The notes: a model not told the origin generated them from the sequence alone. Numbered from the stretch's first letter, positions 42,944-55,000 are shown. The stretch: DNA of 64,000 bases from Knufia peltigerae (GCA_030247855.1 JAPDRN010000038.1:62001-126000), one strand, 5' to 3'. Numbers and translations: made by a program.

Positions 42944-44821
42944 ATGAGGCGTGTTGTGATCGTGGGAGCTGGGCCTTGCGGCCTGGTGGCATTGAAGGAA
43001 ATGCTTGAACACGGTCACAATGTCATGATTTGTGAACAAGAGGACAGACTAGGTGGTGTCTTCGCCAGCGCTGTGGCTTACCCGAATCTTCACCTAACAA
43101 TCACAAACTGGGCAATGGCATTTTCTGACTTCCCTGATCCTTTGAGGCTGCAGTATTCAACCGCGGAAGAATATCTTCAATATTTGCAAGCCTATACAGA
43201 CCACTTCAACCTTGAACCTCACATTCAATACCGTACAAAAGTCACAGCAGCAAAGTTGAGTTCCAATGGCTCATGGTCTCTGCATGTACGGCGAACACTC
43301 GGTGAAGAGGTGTCCGAAGGCAACATGGAGGCAGATGCACTCATCGTGGCGACAGGTGCGAGTCAGTATCCGAAGGCGATACCTCGTGAACTCGCCGGAT
43401 ATAATGGTCGCATAATTCACTCCTCCCAGTACGATGAAACATTCAAACGGGATGTCGCAGACAAGTCGCTTAGAGTACTGGTCATTGGGGGAGGAGAAAG
43501 TGGTGCCGATATTGCAGCTGAACTCGGTGACTTATCGCCCAATGTGAGTGTCTGGCTGCGGAGACCACTCTGTGTTGGGCCACGGTACCTCAACAAACGT
43601 GATGAGTTGGAACAGATTCAGATGAACAAAACAATAGACTTTCCTGCGAATGGGTTCCTTGAGGCGGCAACGACATCGAGAATGAGTGCAGGGCAGAATG
43701 TGTTAGCATACGGCCTTTTCCGAAGAATATTATGGCAAACTCCCGTGCTGAACAACACTTTGTCGCGCATGTGCTTGGATAGCACTAAATCGGCCTTTCT
43801 TCGTAATGATCAAGCAACCTATGTTACCAAGAACCAGCGTATGTGTGAAGCATTACACAATTGCAATATTCAAATTCAACTCAGTCGCAACATTTCCTCA
43901 ACAGGGAGATATTGTACCTTCCACAGGCAGGATGGCACAACGGAGACCCAACAATTTGATGCAATAGTGCTCTGTACTGGATATCGAGTAGAATTCCCAT
44001 GGATTCAGTTCTCAGAAGGGATCTGTTTGTCATCCAATCCACGGTCATGGTTTCTGCATTGCTTTCCGCCCAACCTAGGTCATTGCCTCTTTTTCGTTGG
44101 CTATACAAGACCTCATCAAGGTGGCATTCCGGTGATGGCCGAAATGCTGAGCCGCTATATAGCGTTGCTGATGACTGGAGCTCGAAGGCTTCCTGTCGAT
44201 TATACGGCTCAAGCACATATCGACGCAAAAGCCGAGCGGGAATATTACCACTTGAGCCCTGATCTCGACACATTGGTCGACTACAATGCCTTCTTGGAAA
44301 GTGTGGCTCGTCGAATTGGTTGCGAGCCTCGATTGCCTTTGCTCGCAACAGCTCTTTTCAACATCCACATGGCAACAGTGATTCTGCTTGTCGCGCAAAT
44401 CCTCATATTTGACACGACTTGGTTGAGTGTGCTATCCAGTGTTCTCTTGTGGGTATTGTCAGTTATTGGATTCTTCATACTCGACAATGGAGTATTGCTC
44501 AAATGGTGGTTTTATCCACATTGGGCTGTGTGGTACCGGCAACGAGGCCCTGGTGCCAACCCCAAATTGCTAAAGCAAATGCTGGCGCGTGTTAATTTGT
44601 GGAAATCAACAGCAATTACTCGTGGCTTCGTTCTCCTCGTCCTCTGGTCAGTGCCGGCATACTATGTACAACGGCTCATGACCATCATGCTTCTCGTCAC
44701 GAAAGCAATGTTGGCAACATTTGGTATTCAAGTTGAGCGGTATTGGGGAGCCCAATTGCTTCCAAAGCTCTACTCTTTGCATGATTGTCCAGCGCATTTC
44801 TCGGACATTTTCTTGCCGTGA
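42944..44821 (+). CDS. Flavin-containing monooxygenase with C-terminal membrane anchor (625 aa)
   Basis: Single exon. The FAD motif is VVIVGAGPCGLVALKEM at residues 4-20. The FMO signature YNGRIIHSSQY (pattern F/Y-x-G-x3-H-x3-Y) follows, then the NADP motif 'VLVIGGGESGADIAAEL' and 'IVLCTGYRVEFPW' (the C/ATGY segment). Together these define a class B FMO that N-, S- or Baeyer-Villiger-oxidises substrates. After about residue 470 the protein continues with three to four strongly hydrophobic segments ('ATVILLVAQILIF', 'VLLWVLSVIGFFIL', 'GFVLLVLWSVPAYYV'), so the enzyme is probably anchored in the ER membrane. It is divergent from O-methyltransferase 2 and followed by a convergent membrane acyltransferase (106 bp between stops). 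Confidence 0.88.
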   Translation: MRRVVIVGAGPCGLVALKEMLEHGHNVMICEQEDRLGGVFASAVAYPNLHLTITNWAMAFSDFPDPLRLQYSTAEEYLQYLQAYTDHFNLEPHIQYRTKVTAAKLSSNGSWSLHVRRTLGEEVSEGNMEADALIVATGASQYPKAIPRELAGYNGRIIHSSQYDETFKRDVADKSLRVLVIGGGESGADIAAELGDLSPNVSVWLRRPLCVGPRYLNKRDELEQIQMNKTIDFPANGFLEAATTSRMSAGQNVLAYGLFRRILWQTPVLNNTLSRMCLDSTKSAFLRNDQATYVTKNQRMCEALHNCNIQIQLSRNISSTGRYCTFHRQDGTTETQQFDAIVLCTGYRVEFPWIQFSEGICLSSNPRSWFLHCFPPNLGHCLFFVGYTRPHQGGIPVMAEMLSRYIALLMTGARRLPVDYTAQAHIDAKAEREYYHLSPDLDTLVDYNAFLESVARRIGCEPRLPLLATALFNIHMATVILLVAQILIFDTTWLSVLSSVLLWVLSVIGFFILDNGVLLKWWFYPHWAVWYRQRGPGANPKLLKQMLARVNLWKSTAITRGFVLLVLWSVPAYYVQRLMTIMLLVTKAMLATFGIQVERYWGAQLLPKLYSLHDCPAHFSDIFLP

Positions 44822-44927
44822 GAATTCAGCAGTCGAGATTCGGACAATCTTAAAAGTCTGGAGAACCATATTGCGGATGTAGTCCGGACATCAGAAAGGC
44901 GAATAGCACTTGAGGGATCTTTTGAGA

Positions 44928-46475
44928 TCACAGGAAAGCCATTTCCCGAACCAAGCTCGACTTAACCCATCCTCTAGCGAAATTTCTCCCGGTCCATAAG
45001 ATAATAGTCATCCACCAGACTCTTCCCACGGTTGAGTCATACCACATTCGACCAGGAATTCCTCTTTTTTGTCTTCTTTTCTCGACTATCTGTACGAAGG
45101 CTCCCTCAACGACGACGGCAACCCCGTTCAAAGCAAAGAATTTCGCCTCACCAGTAGCCATCTGCCAGTCTCCAGCCAGGACTCCACGGACTGCAAAGCT
45201 GTGGACAAATGCACTGCTCAAGAAAGCTCCGAGGACCTTACCAATATCGGCCGGCTTGTCGCTACTTCTCCCCAACAATCTGCGTTCGATCCACTCCCCA
45301 GGCCAGACGCCGTATACCAGGAAAAGTCTGGCAAACAGCCGATGCCAGCCGAAGCTCCAGAACTTGCGGACACTGGTAACATCCCATGGTCTCGTGGTGT
45401 ACAGAGGTGGAAAGAAGGCCAACGGGCTGGGTCGCAGTGGGTGCAGTATAATGGCAAAGAGTGAGTGCCCAAAAGAAAAGGCACCCATCAAGAAAGCTCC
45501 AAGAGCGCCAGTAAGCTGCAATTGCACAATGATAGGAAGTCGGCCGTCAAATAGATCGTAGGCAGAATATGTCTCCCATGGAGCGTCTTGAAGGGGCAGA
45601 ACATATCGCGAGTAAATGGTCCTAATCATGGCCCAGCTCACGAAGAGGACCGGACAAACGTGGACAAGAATGCTGTGAATGCGGTTCCGTACGGTAGGGA
45701 GCCATGTTTTCCTGGTATGTCTGATGTCTGCAGTCGTCCAGGTGAAGCCAACACCTCGCATGGAAAGCTCAAGTTCCAGAGCCCATGCAGCACGATCCAC
45801 GAGAGTCGTAGGCCAGCCAGTCTCTGTCAGGGCCGTCTCGTAAACGGGAATAGGATCTGGTCCAGAGAATGAATTGCGGAAAGCACGTATCGTGGAACCT
45901 GTCAGCGACTCGCTTCCCTGTTGGAGGCTGCGGTTCTTCGGGATGGGAGCATCATCAGCTTTCGGCGTGTGTATTGTATGCTGTGAGGATTTTGCGGCAT
46001 GTTGAAAAGGGTCGGATATTCCTCCATTTGTCCATTGCTTTGCCAGCTCTTGTAACTCCGACTCTTTCCGCTCCAGCCTCAGACGGTGATGGTACTTGAC
46101 TCGGCGTGGTATGTGATCGAAAAGGTAAGGACTGATGAAAAAGGCATCGAGAACTCGGCAGCCACCATATAGGCCGACAAGTCCGAGTTGATAGGTAAGG
46201 CCAATGCTTTGAGGAACATGGTAGACAAGAGGAAGGCGGAAAAAAAGGATACCTGCGGTCAGCGCGAGTATGTTTCGAAGTACCTTGACGGAGAGTCGAT
46301 CAACAATGGGAGGAGGCGACGGGGCAAGGAGGAGAAGAGCAAAGAAGTAAAGAAGTGGTGGAAGAATTGCAGCGAGTAAAGTGAGAGGTTTACTGCCAGG
46401 GATGGGATGAAGGCCTTGACGAGGCGTTGTCTCACACAGGGAATCCTGCAGGTTCTGCCACCACTCTGTAGTCAT
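44928..46475 (-). CDS. Wax-synthase-type membrane-bound acyltransferase (515 aa)
   Basis: Single exon on the minus strand. The first ATG is at 46475 (a GTG two codons earlier is not used). Multiple membrane segments surround a large polar loop (about residues 125-200). The signature 'VRKFWSFGWHRLFARLF' carries the wax synthase/MBOAT-like FWxxxWH motif, and a second His in 'SSAFVHSFAVRG' is the candidate catalytic residue. In fungal secondary metabolism this family O-acetylates terpenoids and meroterpenoids. Here it adjoins two O-methyltransferases and an FMO, consistent with a tailoring acetylation (inference). It sits divergently from a polytopic membrane protein gene. It probably acts in the ER. 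Confidence 0.83.
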   Translation of the reverse strand: MTTEWWQNLQDSLCETTPRQGLHPIPGSKPLTLLAAILPPLLYFFALLLLAPSPPPIVDRLSVKVLRNILALTAGILFFRLPLVYHVPQSIGLTYQLGLVGLYGGCRVLDAFFISPYLFDHIPRRVKYHHRLRLERKESELQELAKQWTNGGISDPFQHAAKSSQHTIHTPKADDAPIPKNRSLQQGSESLTGSTIRAFRNSFSGPDPIPVYETALTETGWPTTLVDRAAWALELELSMRGVGFTWTTADIRHTRKTWLPTVRNRIHSILVHVCPVLFVSWAMIRTIYSRYVLPLQDAPWETYSAYDLFDGRLPIIVQLQLTGALGAFLMGAFSFGHSLFAIILHPLRPSPLAFFPPLYTTRPWDVTSVRKFWSFGWHRLFARLFLVYGVWPGEWIERRLLGRSSDKPADIGKVLGAFLSSAFVHSFAVRGVLAGDWQMATGEAKFFALNGVAVVVEGAFVQIVEKRRQKRGIPGRMWYDSTVGRVWWMTIILWTGRNFARGWVKSSLVREMAFL

Positions 46476-47399
46476 GCTCACGCTATGAAGCCGTAGCAGG
46501 GTATATCATGTGGAGCATGAGCACGTCTTGTTGCGCATTCGAGCACAGTTCTCTTTTACCAAAGGCGTGTGGCCCTGTTGATATTCGCATCATGGATGAC
46601 GTTGCGTTAAATGTTGACGAGCTGCAATTTGACAACAGTAACGATGCCAGGTTCTTGTCAGAAACAAGGATCTGTTTGTGACAGTCTTGGTCATCGGCTG
46701 AGAGGCAATGCGAAACACGAAATGCGAAGTTGCCTGGGTCCCCTATGTTGCGGCTTGATGACCATTCACTGCTGTTCTGAACGGAGTACGAATTGCACTG
46801 TTTGTGAGTGTCACGTGCAGCACACTCTCTCTAAGGTAAAAGCTCCTCTCTTCGAGTCTCCTTACATTGTCATCTCTACTACGAGTAATGGTGAGTCTCG
46901 CGATGCGTTCTAGTTCGCAGCAGCATCATGTTGTTTGCCTTGCCGCCTCATCAGCCTTGCAAAAAATCCGGATCTGCGGTGATTGAATTTCAGCATGGCA
47001 GGGATTCAACAAAAGACCGTTACATTTCCCTTCGTCGACGTCCATCCTCCCACCAACCACCGATGCGCAGTTGATAAGAAAGACTCGCTTATGCAATCGA
47101 AGCCTGGAATCGAAGCTATGGAAGCCGGCTGAAGGTGATAAGGCGGGCACCAGTCACATGGGCAGCCAAGGCAACCCATCCCGTGTCTCGTTGCTTTTTC
47201 CAGCGGACGGTCGGGCGCAGTTACTTCATCGCCTTATTAGCCCTCGCCCTCGACCTTGGCTTCGACCTTGACCTCGCTTCCCTCTTAGTCGTCGTCCAAA
47301 TGGTCGCCCACGGTACATAAAAAGACAAGACCCTTCTGGCCGTTATGCGCACCCTCTGTCCGACATTACTATGCTTTTTTTACGCCTGTTCTTCTTGAA
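46476..47399. other. Divergent intergenic region
   Basis: 924 bp between the acyltransferase and the membrane protein gene. It includes a short pyrimidine-rich Leu/Asp-like repeat (CGACCTTGGCTTCGACCTTGACCTCG, split here only as a description) near 47240-47290. No gene supported. Confidence 0.35.
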
Positions 47400-48555
47400 A
47401 TGGCGATCAGTGCCCTAACGCAACGAGAATCCACGACCCAATATGGGATTGCGGTCGAGAAACAGTCGTTCGATGGCCGGTATAGTCCCTCCTCAGTCAT
47501 CGTCACGATCAGCGTGGCTCTCGCCCTCTACAATTCTCTCGAAATGGTGCTATTGATCTTGACCACATTCAAGAGGTGGAGAGGCTTATACTTTTGGAGC
47601 CTCACTCTTTGCAACTTTGGCGTCTTTGCCTATACCATCGGCATGATGCTGGGTTACTTCCAACTCTGTATCTTGTGGCTGAGCAAAACTTGGCTTGATG
47701 TGGGATGGATGAGCATGATTATCTGCCAGTCTCTTGTGCTGTACTCGCGACTTGGTTTGATCATTGACAATGTCAAAATCTTGATGGGCGTCAAATGGAT
47801 GATCGTGATCAGCAGTTTCGTCTTTCTCGTGCCGACTGTGGTCTTGGACTTTGCTTGCACCTACTCAAAAAAGCCATCGTTCTCCGAGGCATATTTCTAC
47901 ATGGAGCACATTCAGATGACGGGTATTACCATACAGGAGTTGGCCATTTCCAGCTTATACCTTTGGAAGACGTCCAATTTGTTGAAGGTGATCTCCAAAT
48001 CAAACTCACGCAGTATGGTGTGGCAGCTTTTCACTATCAACGTGGTTATTATCGGCATGGATGTGAGTCTAGCCTCCTCTGTTGATGCGATTACTGACGA
48101 GCACCAAGATTGCCCTCATCGTCCTGGAGTATAAGCACCTGCAGCTTTATCAAGAAAGCATCAAGGCCTTCGTCTACAGTGTCAAGCTAAAGCTTGAACT
48201 GAACATCCTGTCCAAATTGGTAGACCTTGTCAATAGAGATTCGATCAGCAGGTCCATGACCTTGGATGTGATCAATCCAACGACATTGTCAGGTCAGGCA
48301 CAGTCAGAGATACGAGGAGAAATGGCAGAGTTGGGACATTTCATGAGCTCGACATCAACCGATGAGAAGGGTCGCCCAACACATCGCCTCAGCAGCTGTA
48401 CGAATGGTCGTGACTTCGGCGATCCATTTACTCAAAAACCCACTGACGGCGAACAAATCACGACTGGTTCGTCACACGATTCGAATTCGACCCAACCAAC
48501 TAATAGAAAGAGATCTGATGACTTGTACGCGGAGGCTCTTCGTACCTTGACGTGA
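47400..48555 (+). CDS. Polytopic membrane protein, DUF7703-like (369 aa)
   Basis: Two exons, 47400-48062 and 48109-48555 (46-nt intron with GTGAGT donor and AAG acceptor), 370 codons. Six to seven hydrophobic segments occupy residues 30-235, arranged like fungal seven-helix integral membrane proteins of the DUF7703/Pth11-like kind. The remaining 135 residues form a polar, Ser/Thr-rich cytosolic tail. There is no CFEM domain and no transporter signature. Function unknown; a receptor-like or scaffold role is speculation. It is adjacent to, but not obviously part of, the tailoring-enzyme group. Confidence 0.78.
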
Positions 48556-50197
48556 ATTTTTCAACTTTATCCGTAAATTCACATCTACGCGAACGTCAAT
48601 ACTATTTTTTGGGTTTCCCAGACACGGTGATATGGATTTCTTTCCTTTCGTGATCTAAGACATCTGGTGATACTCCGGATGACCTTGTATTTCTCGTAGC
48701 TACTGGGATCAAATTAATGTTGTGGTGTACGAGATAGTGCTGAATGAATCGTTAGCAGATTCATATATATTTAAGGATCGTACGGATACATTGCGGCAAC
48801 TGCGCCGAGGTCAATGCAACAACATTCCATCTCGCGCTCAGTTACACAGACATTCTCCGACATCATTATTGAAATCCAGTCTTCTAAAGGCCCATGCCTG
48901 TTGGGTGATCACATTTTTCATTTGTTTCGATTCATTGCAGCTCCCAAGCTCATAGTGATGCCCTGAATATGTTGAGTGGCACCCACTCCATCTTCATCCT
49001 TGATCCGTACTACTCAAAGACCGAGCACACGAGGCTATATGAAAACGCCAGAGACGTCCCAGTGGCCGTCCTTCGTCTTTCCACGAGTGGCACAACCTGC
49101 ATCCCGAACACACAAGATCCTGTGAGTGGTCCAAAGAGACGGAAGCTGTTCGGAGTATGAGAATGTTGGACAGTGCCGAGCAGAAGCTGCACCAAGATTA
49201 CTCGATGATAATGTTGAGGTCTTATGAATTGTCGGCTTAGCCTTACACCTTCCAGCATACTCCTCCACCCCCCTTAACCCCCCAGACTTTCCTCCTACCA
49301 TTTGGTAGCTACGAAGCGCACTCAAAGTTCCGTGACGGTCCACGTCTACGACAGGCTCCCCGAGTTCGAACTGACTTCACGCTTTACTCAACCGAACCGA
49401 CAATGGAGATCGAGTGCATCAACAGAGGCTTGCTTTCCATACACCGTGACAGTTCAACATGAATATTGTCGGTAAGCATTGCTGGCGCATCCTACTGGTA
49501 CGCACGGAGAAGTAAACTCTGTTGCAACAAAGACGAAGGAGCTTCTCTCAGAGGAGGTATATGATACGTCTTTTCGGCGATGATTGTCACCGTGGCCTGG
49601 GAAGGCATTGTTTTCTTGACGAGACTGCCGACAGTAATGCTGATATTAGCGGTCTAAGCATTGTGCCAGGTCCGATGCGAATGCTCCCACGTGCGTGTCG
49701 AGAACATCATCATTAGCCATAGGCACCTTGCTTCCCGTCGGAATTGCGTGCAGCATCAACTATCTGCATATCATTTTGCTTGACTGTGCAATACATAATC
49801 TTCCTGGATCAGTCTCAGTGTTAGGCGTCCTCACATTTACGCCGAGCGCAAGAGGCTTTTGTCCCTGATGGTGAGTTATGATCTTATGGGCAGTGTGTTT
49901 CCTCACTTAGCCCTCATGAACTCGGCTGCTTTTGCTGGGCTGTCGTCAGAAATGTGGTCAGCTCGTGCTCGTCCTTGCATATCTCATACGCTAAAGACGA
50001 TCTTGGCGCTCGTCAATCGTTCCGTGCCCTTGGAAGCCAATCGTGTATGCCCGTGGAATCCATCATGGTAAAGACGAAGTGTGCCTCTGCAATATCTATA
50101 TCTATACAACTTCACGACATGAGAATAGTTCCTTCTAAAAATTAGGACGAGCTATAAAGACGGTGCCTTGTAGCGGAAACCCTTCGATACCTCCAAT
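48556..50197. other. Gene-poor stretch
   Basis: 1.64 kb without a supported gene; short frames on both strands lack signal peptides, domains or splice partners. No repeat recognised. Confidence 0.4.
50152..50158 (+). promoter_or_regulatory. Putative TATA box
   Basis: TATAAAG about 45 nt upstream of the ATG at 50198, preceded by GAGC. Motif only. Confidence 0.35.
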
Positions 50198-51190
50198 ATG
50201 AAGTTCATTAGCCACTACGCGATTTTGGCGTTTGCCGCTTCGGCTGCATGCCAGCAGACGAGGCCTGTTCAATGTCTACCGATGTTCAACGGAACTGTAG
50301 GTAACGGCACAGTAGGATCAGAGCAACAGATATCGAGCAAGACAATCCGGTCCGTCAATGCTACAGATGCGAACCAAGGTGTTGCCGTCGATGCCACCTA
50401 TTTTTATTCCATTGACAACTTCTCCATCACCAAGCACAACAAGACGACGGGACAAGCCATCATGCAGTGGTTTGGTGGAGCCAATGGTCCCATAATCCAT
50501 CTTGACGGGGCTGTTGTCATCAATGGCACCCTATATGCACCGCATTCCAATTACCCTCATTCCCCAGAAACATCGTCTGTCGAGGAATGGAATGTGACCA
50601 CAATGGAACATATCCGAAGCTACTCCTTTGGGGTCAACAGAGGAAGCCTGACATGGATCGACCAGGATAGCACAGGAACGTGGTATGGGACATTCGCCAA
50701 CTATGACCGGGTGCAAAAAGGACAAACGCAGCCGTACGGGCTCAGCATGAACACACAGCTCGTGCGATTCTCCCCCGGGCCAGAATCTCCATTCCAGTAC
50801 ATCTCGCAGTCGTGGATATTTCCGCAGGAGTTGGTTTCGGAGAATTTCTCACCCATGTCGAACTCGGGAGGCAGCTTTGGTCCTGATGGATGGCTGTACA
50901 TTACCGGCCATGATGCAAGTGCTGCTTACATTGTGCAAATCCCATCTGCTGGCAGTATCCTCATCTGGGTTGCGACGGTAGACTTGCCAGATATTGCGGG
51001 ACAGGGAATAGCCTGGGACCGAAGTAAAGGCCCTCAAAATGGAGGCAATGGAACATTGTATGGTATCAGCCGAGAGAGCAAGCAGGTCGTGGAGATGAGC
51101 GTTCCTCTGCAGACTTGTCAAACTACGACCAATCTGCCAGTGGGAAGCATCTTGGGTCCTGGGAGCTTCATCGATCCTGACTCAGATTGA
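50198..51190 (+). CDS. Secreted SMP-30/propeller-like protein (330 aa)
   Basis: Single exon with a clear signal peptide (residues 1-18, ending Ala-Cys). Many N-x-S/T sequons (for example in NGTVGNGTVG) fit a secreted glycoprotein. Repeating strand-turn blocks such as 'GVAVDATYFYSIDNFSITKHN', 'LDGAVVINGTLYAPHSN' and 'FGPDGWLYITGHD' resemble beta-propeller blades of SMP-30/strictosidine-synthase-like proteins. No catalytic residues can be assigned with confidence. It lies 0.8 kb upstream of the siderophore-type ABC transporter on the same strand; no functional tie is evident. Confidence 0.65.
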   Translation: MKFISHYAILAFAASAACQQTRPVQCLPMFNGTVGNGTVGSEQQISSKTIRSVNATDANQGVAVDATYFYSIDNFSITKHNKTTGQAIMQWFGGANGPIIHLDGAVVINGTLYAPHSNYPHSPETSSVEEWNVTTMEHIRSYSFGVNRGSLTWIDQDSTGTWYGTFANYDRVQKGQTQPYGLSMNTQLVRFSPGPESPFQYISQSWIFPQELVSENFSPMSNSGGSFGPDGWLYITGHDASAAYIVQIPSAGSILIWVATVDLPDIAGQGIAWDRSKGPQNGGNGTLYGISRESKQVVEMSVPLQTCQTTTNLPVGSILGPGSFIDPDSD

Positions 51191-52006
51191 GTCTTTGCTA
51201 CTACATCAAATCAATTGTCGAGAGAGAATCGGTATCCTGTAGATAGTCGAGGTTCCACAGCAAGAAGTTCTGCGAAAGTAGCATGATGAAGCGTACCTGA
51301 TGTACAGCAATTAATTCCCTTGCTGTTTTTGGCGTGCGAAAATAGGCCAAAACCGGCGAGAGATTTCGAAGAGGACAATCTTCCACAAAATCAAAGGGGC
51401 CGCTTCTTCATCATCTTCGAGATATCCCATGCGACTTCACATCTTTCATCATCGACGTCTGCATCAACACCGGACACAAGACGTTACCATGCTCATCGCA
51501 AACCTCTTTTCACATATCGACGATCACCTAGATGGATGGGCAATGTTGCCTGAAGCCGATATCGGTAGACGTCACTTGGCGTTGTTTGTGGACGCTCTAC
51601 GGATACGCGAAGATGGGACTTAAAAATTACCAGTGAAATACCCACCGCCCGTCAGACGCCGACTTGCCAGATGGTAACAATACTGTATTCGCCCTAACGA
51701 TGAATCGACATGTAAGCTCAATTAGTATGGGGCTTGAACAGACGTATCCCACCTCCACAATGGTGCAGGATGGTAGCACAGGGACTTGTACCTGTCTTGC
51801 GATGTTTCCACGGCAGATTTTTTCCTGTGGTCAGGATCCGAGGACGCACAGCATCAATTCAATCGGGGTGCTGAAGGTCATAGAATCAAACACGAATACT
51901 CGAAAGAATACTTCCTGGAATTCTCGCTTTTGACGACCCAAGACAATACTAGCATGGTCTGATCAAGTTTACTTTGTTCTTGGAGTGTCTGAGGCTATGA
52001 AACAAC
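51191..52006. other. Intergenic, ABC transporter promoter region
   Basis: 816 bp; nothing recognised, no GATAA-type site found by eye. Confidence 0.4.
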
Positions 52007-55000
52007 ATGTCGTTCCTCCGCAAGTCATTTCGCTATACTCAATTACTCGTCTCGGCCGAACCGAGCAGGCTTGATATTCTATTTCTGGCTATAGGCACCC
52101 TCTCGGCCATTGCTTCTGGCGTTCCTTTCCCGCTGATTGGTATCATCTTTGGTCAATTGATCGACGACTTCAATTCAGCCACGTGTGATGTACAGGAACA
52201 GAATTCAGATGCTCACGATTATCAAGGAAACGTTGACTCCAGGATCCTGCTCATATTGTACCTGGCCATTGCTCAGTTTATCTTGATCTATACACATCTA
52301 TCATGCTGGAGTTTGAGCGGCGCACGGCTTGCACAGCGATTGCGAGAGAGCTACCTGAAAAACCTTCTCCGACAAGAGCCTTCTTTCTTCGACAATGTCA
52401 CTCCAGGCGAGGTTGCGTCTCGCCTCAATGGGGACATTTCAACCATTCGATCAGGAACTTCTGAAAAAGTCGGCATCTGCATTTCAAGTGCCTCCTTCTT
52501 TGTGACGGCATATATCGTGGCTTTCATAAAGGATACGAAGCTGGCAGGCATGTTGGTATGGCTGCTCCCAGCTTACTTTATCATGTCATTTGTGGGCAGT
52601 CACTACATTGAGAAATACTCGGAGCTGGTCTCAACCCATGCTGCTTCTGCAGCCTCCATCTCGGCCGAAGCACTCTCCAATGTCGTCGTTGTTCATGCCT
52701 TCGGCGCCAATTCTCGCCTCGAGAAGATTTTCGCCCAACACCAAAGGGCCTCGGAACGCGAAGGTGTCAAGAAAGCATTCGCAACTGGTGTACAGTCGGG
52801 TGTTATGTATTTCATTGCGTATGCCGGGAATGCTCTCGCCTTTTGGCAAGGCAGCAAGCAAATCGCGCGCGTTGTTCGTCTCGATTCTTCCGGCGCGACT
52901 GTCGGCAAAGTGTTTACCGTAATATTCGTCATGGTTGAAGGTATGCTCTCTCAAACACGTTATGTTACTCTTACTAAGACCTTTGTTAGCTACACTTATT
53001 CTTAGTCAGGTCGCTCCTTTCATACACATGTTTAGTGCAGCCTCAGCTTCGTTTCAAACAATCCGTGCCGACATGGAACATCAATCAACCATTGATGCAA
53101 CTTCAGAGGACGACGGTGATGCCATAGGCGACGTTGAAGGTTCTTTCTCTTTGAAACAAGTCTTTTTCGCGTACCCATCACGACCAGACACGTATGTACT
53201 CAAAGAACTGGATCTCGAAATTCCCGCAAGGAAGCACACAGCGATTATCGGAATGTCAGGTAGTGGGAAATCAACCATTGCTGGGTTGCTTACTCGACTC
53301 TACGATCCCAGCGGAGGGCTGGTTCTGCTTGACGGGAAAGACCTACGAAGCCTTAATACGCGACAGTTGAGGGGCCATATTGGCTTGGTCCAACAGGAGC
53401 CTGCACTATTCAATCGCTCAATCCTGGAAAATATTGCTCATGGGCTGGTCAACTCCCCCCATGCAGAGCATGAGAGACTGAAGGAAGTCCTACTAGGGCC
53501 TGAACTATCCATTCTCGCAGAGTGCATTCGGAACGGCGAAGATATGCTCGTTGCAGCCGAGAAGCAAGGTCCTCTTGTCACGGAAGTTGCTCGACTCGTC
53601 CAACACGCCGCCACTTTAGCCGATGCTACCAACTTCATTACTTCGCTCAAAGACAACTTTGGAACAATGGTGGGCTCAGGTGGTCGGCTGGTGAGTGGAG
53701 GTCAAAAGCAACGCCTTGCTCTTGCACGGGCCCTGGTCAAGAACCCAGAGATCATTATTCTCGACGAGGCAACGTCTGCTCTGGACTCGGCAAGTGAACA
53801 GCGGATTCAATCTGCAGTATCGAGAGTGGCTGCGGGGAGGACAATGGTCACGGTTGCACATCGTTTGGCAACAGTCCGTTACGCCCACAAGATCATTGTC
53901 CTGAAAGAAGGTAAGATCTTGGAGGAGGGAGATCATGCTACATTGATTGCCAAAGGAGGTGCATATGCCAGCCTGGTTCAAATGCAAAGCGTCAAAACAA
54001 CATCTACTGAAGAGGACGAGTTACTGCAGGACCTCCGTAGTCGATCAAGTACTGCAAGTGATAGCATCGAAGAGAAACGACCAGACCATACGACTCAGCA
54101 AGAGGTGAAGCTTGCAGATCCCCAACAAGACGAGTCCGGAGACGCCGAGGACGAAGAACTCCCCCCATCAGCGAGGTCACTGGCATCGGTGATGGGCGGT
54201 CTCTCGCATCTCGTGCGACCATACGTCCTTGTCATTCTGATTGCACTATTGGCATCAAGCATTGTCGGTGGCTCATTCTCTGCGGAAGCAGTCATCTTTG
54301 GAAACACTGTCGGGAGACTCAACCCTTGCAAGACTGAATCGAGTATTCGATCTGCAGGCAACTTCTTTGGTCTGATGTTCTTCGTACTTGCAATAATCGA
54401 GTTCTTCGCAAACATGATCAGCTGGACAGCGTTCGGCTGGCTGTCGGAGAAATTGCTCTACATCGTTCGAGTTTTGTCCTTCCGCTCGCTCTTTGAACAG
54501 AGCCTTCAATGGCATCAATCCGACGAGCGAACCCCTGCTAAACTACTGTTGTACATCACCAGAGACGGCAGCGCTCTGGCCGGACTGAGTGGATCAGTTC
54601 TGGGCACGATATTCTCGATCTCGGTCAACTTGGTGGTTGCTATTGTCTTAACGCATATCATCGCCTGGAAGATAGCGCTGGTATGTCTGTCTCTGGTACC
54701 TCTTCTCCTCGGCGCCGGCTTGATGGAACTCAGGGTACTGGGACAATTCGAGGAGAAACATGAGACGGCTTTCGCAAAATCAGTTGACATCAGCGTGGAG
54801 GCAATCACGGCCATCAAAACCGTTGCAGCACTCGGCCTTGAGAAGGAGACTCTGGTGACATACCGCCGCTCGCTCAAAGGTCCACGGAAGGAGACAACGA
54901 GAGTGAGTCTCTACGCCAGTCTGTGGCTAGCTCTCATGTACTTCCTGGGCAACATGGTGAACGCCTTGGCCTACTGGTGGGGATCGAAACAGATTATATC

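Noticed and set aside
49010..50145. Several 60-100 codon frames between the membrane protein and the propeller gene
   Set aside because: Mutually overlapping on both strands, none with signal peptide, domain or splice continuity.
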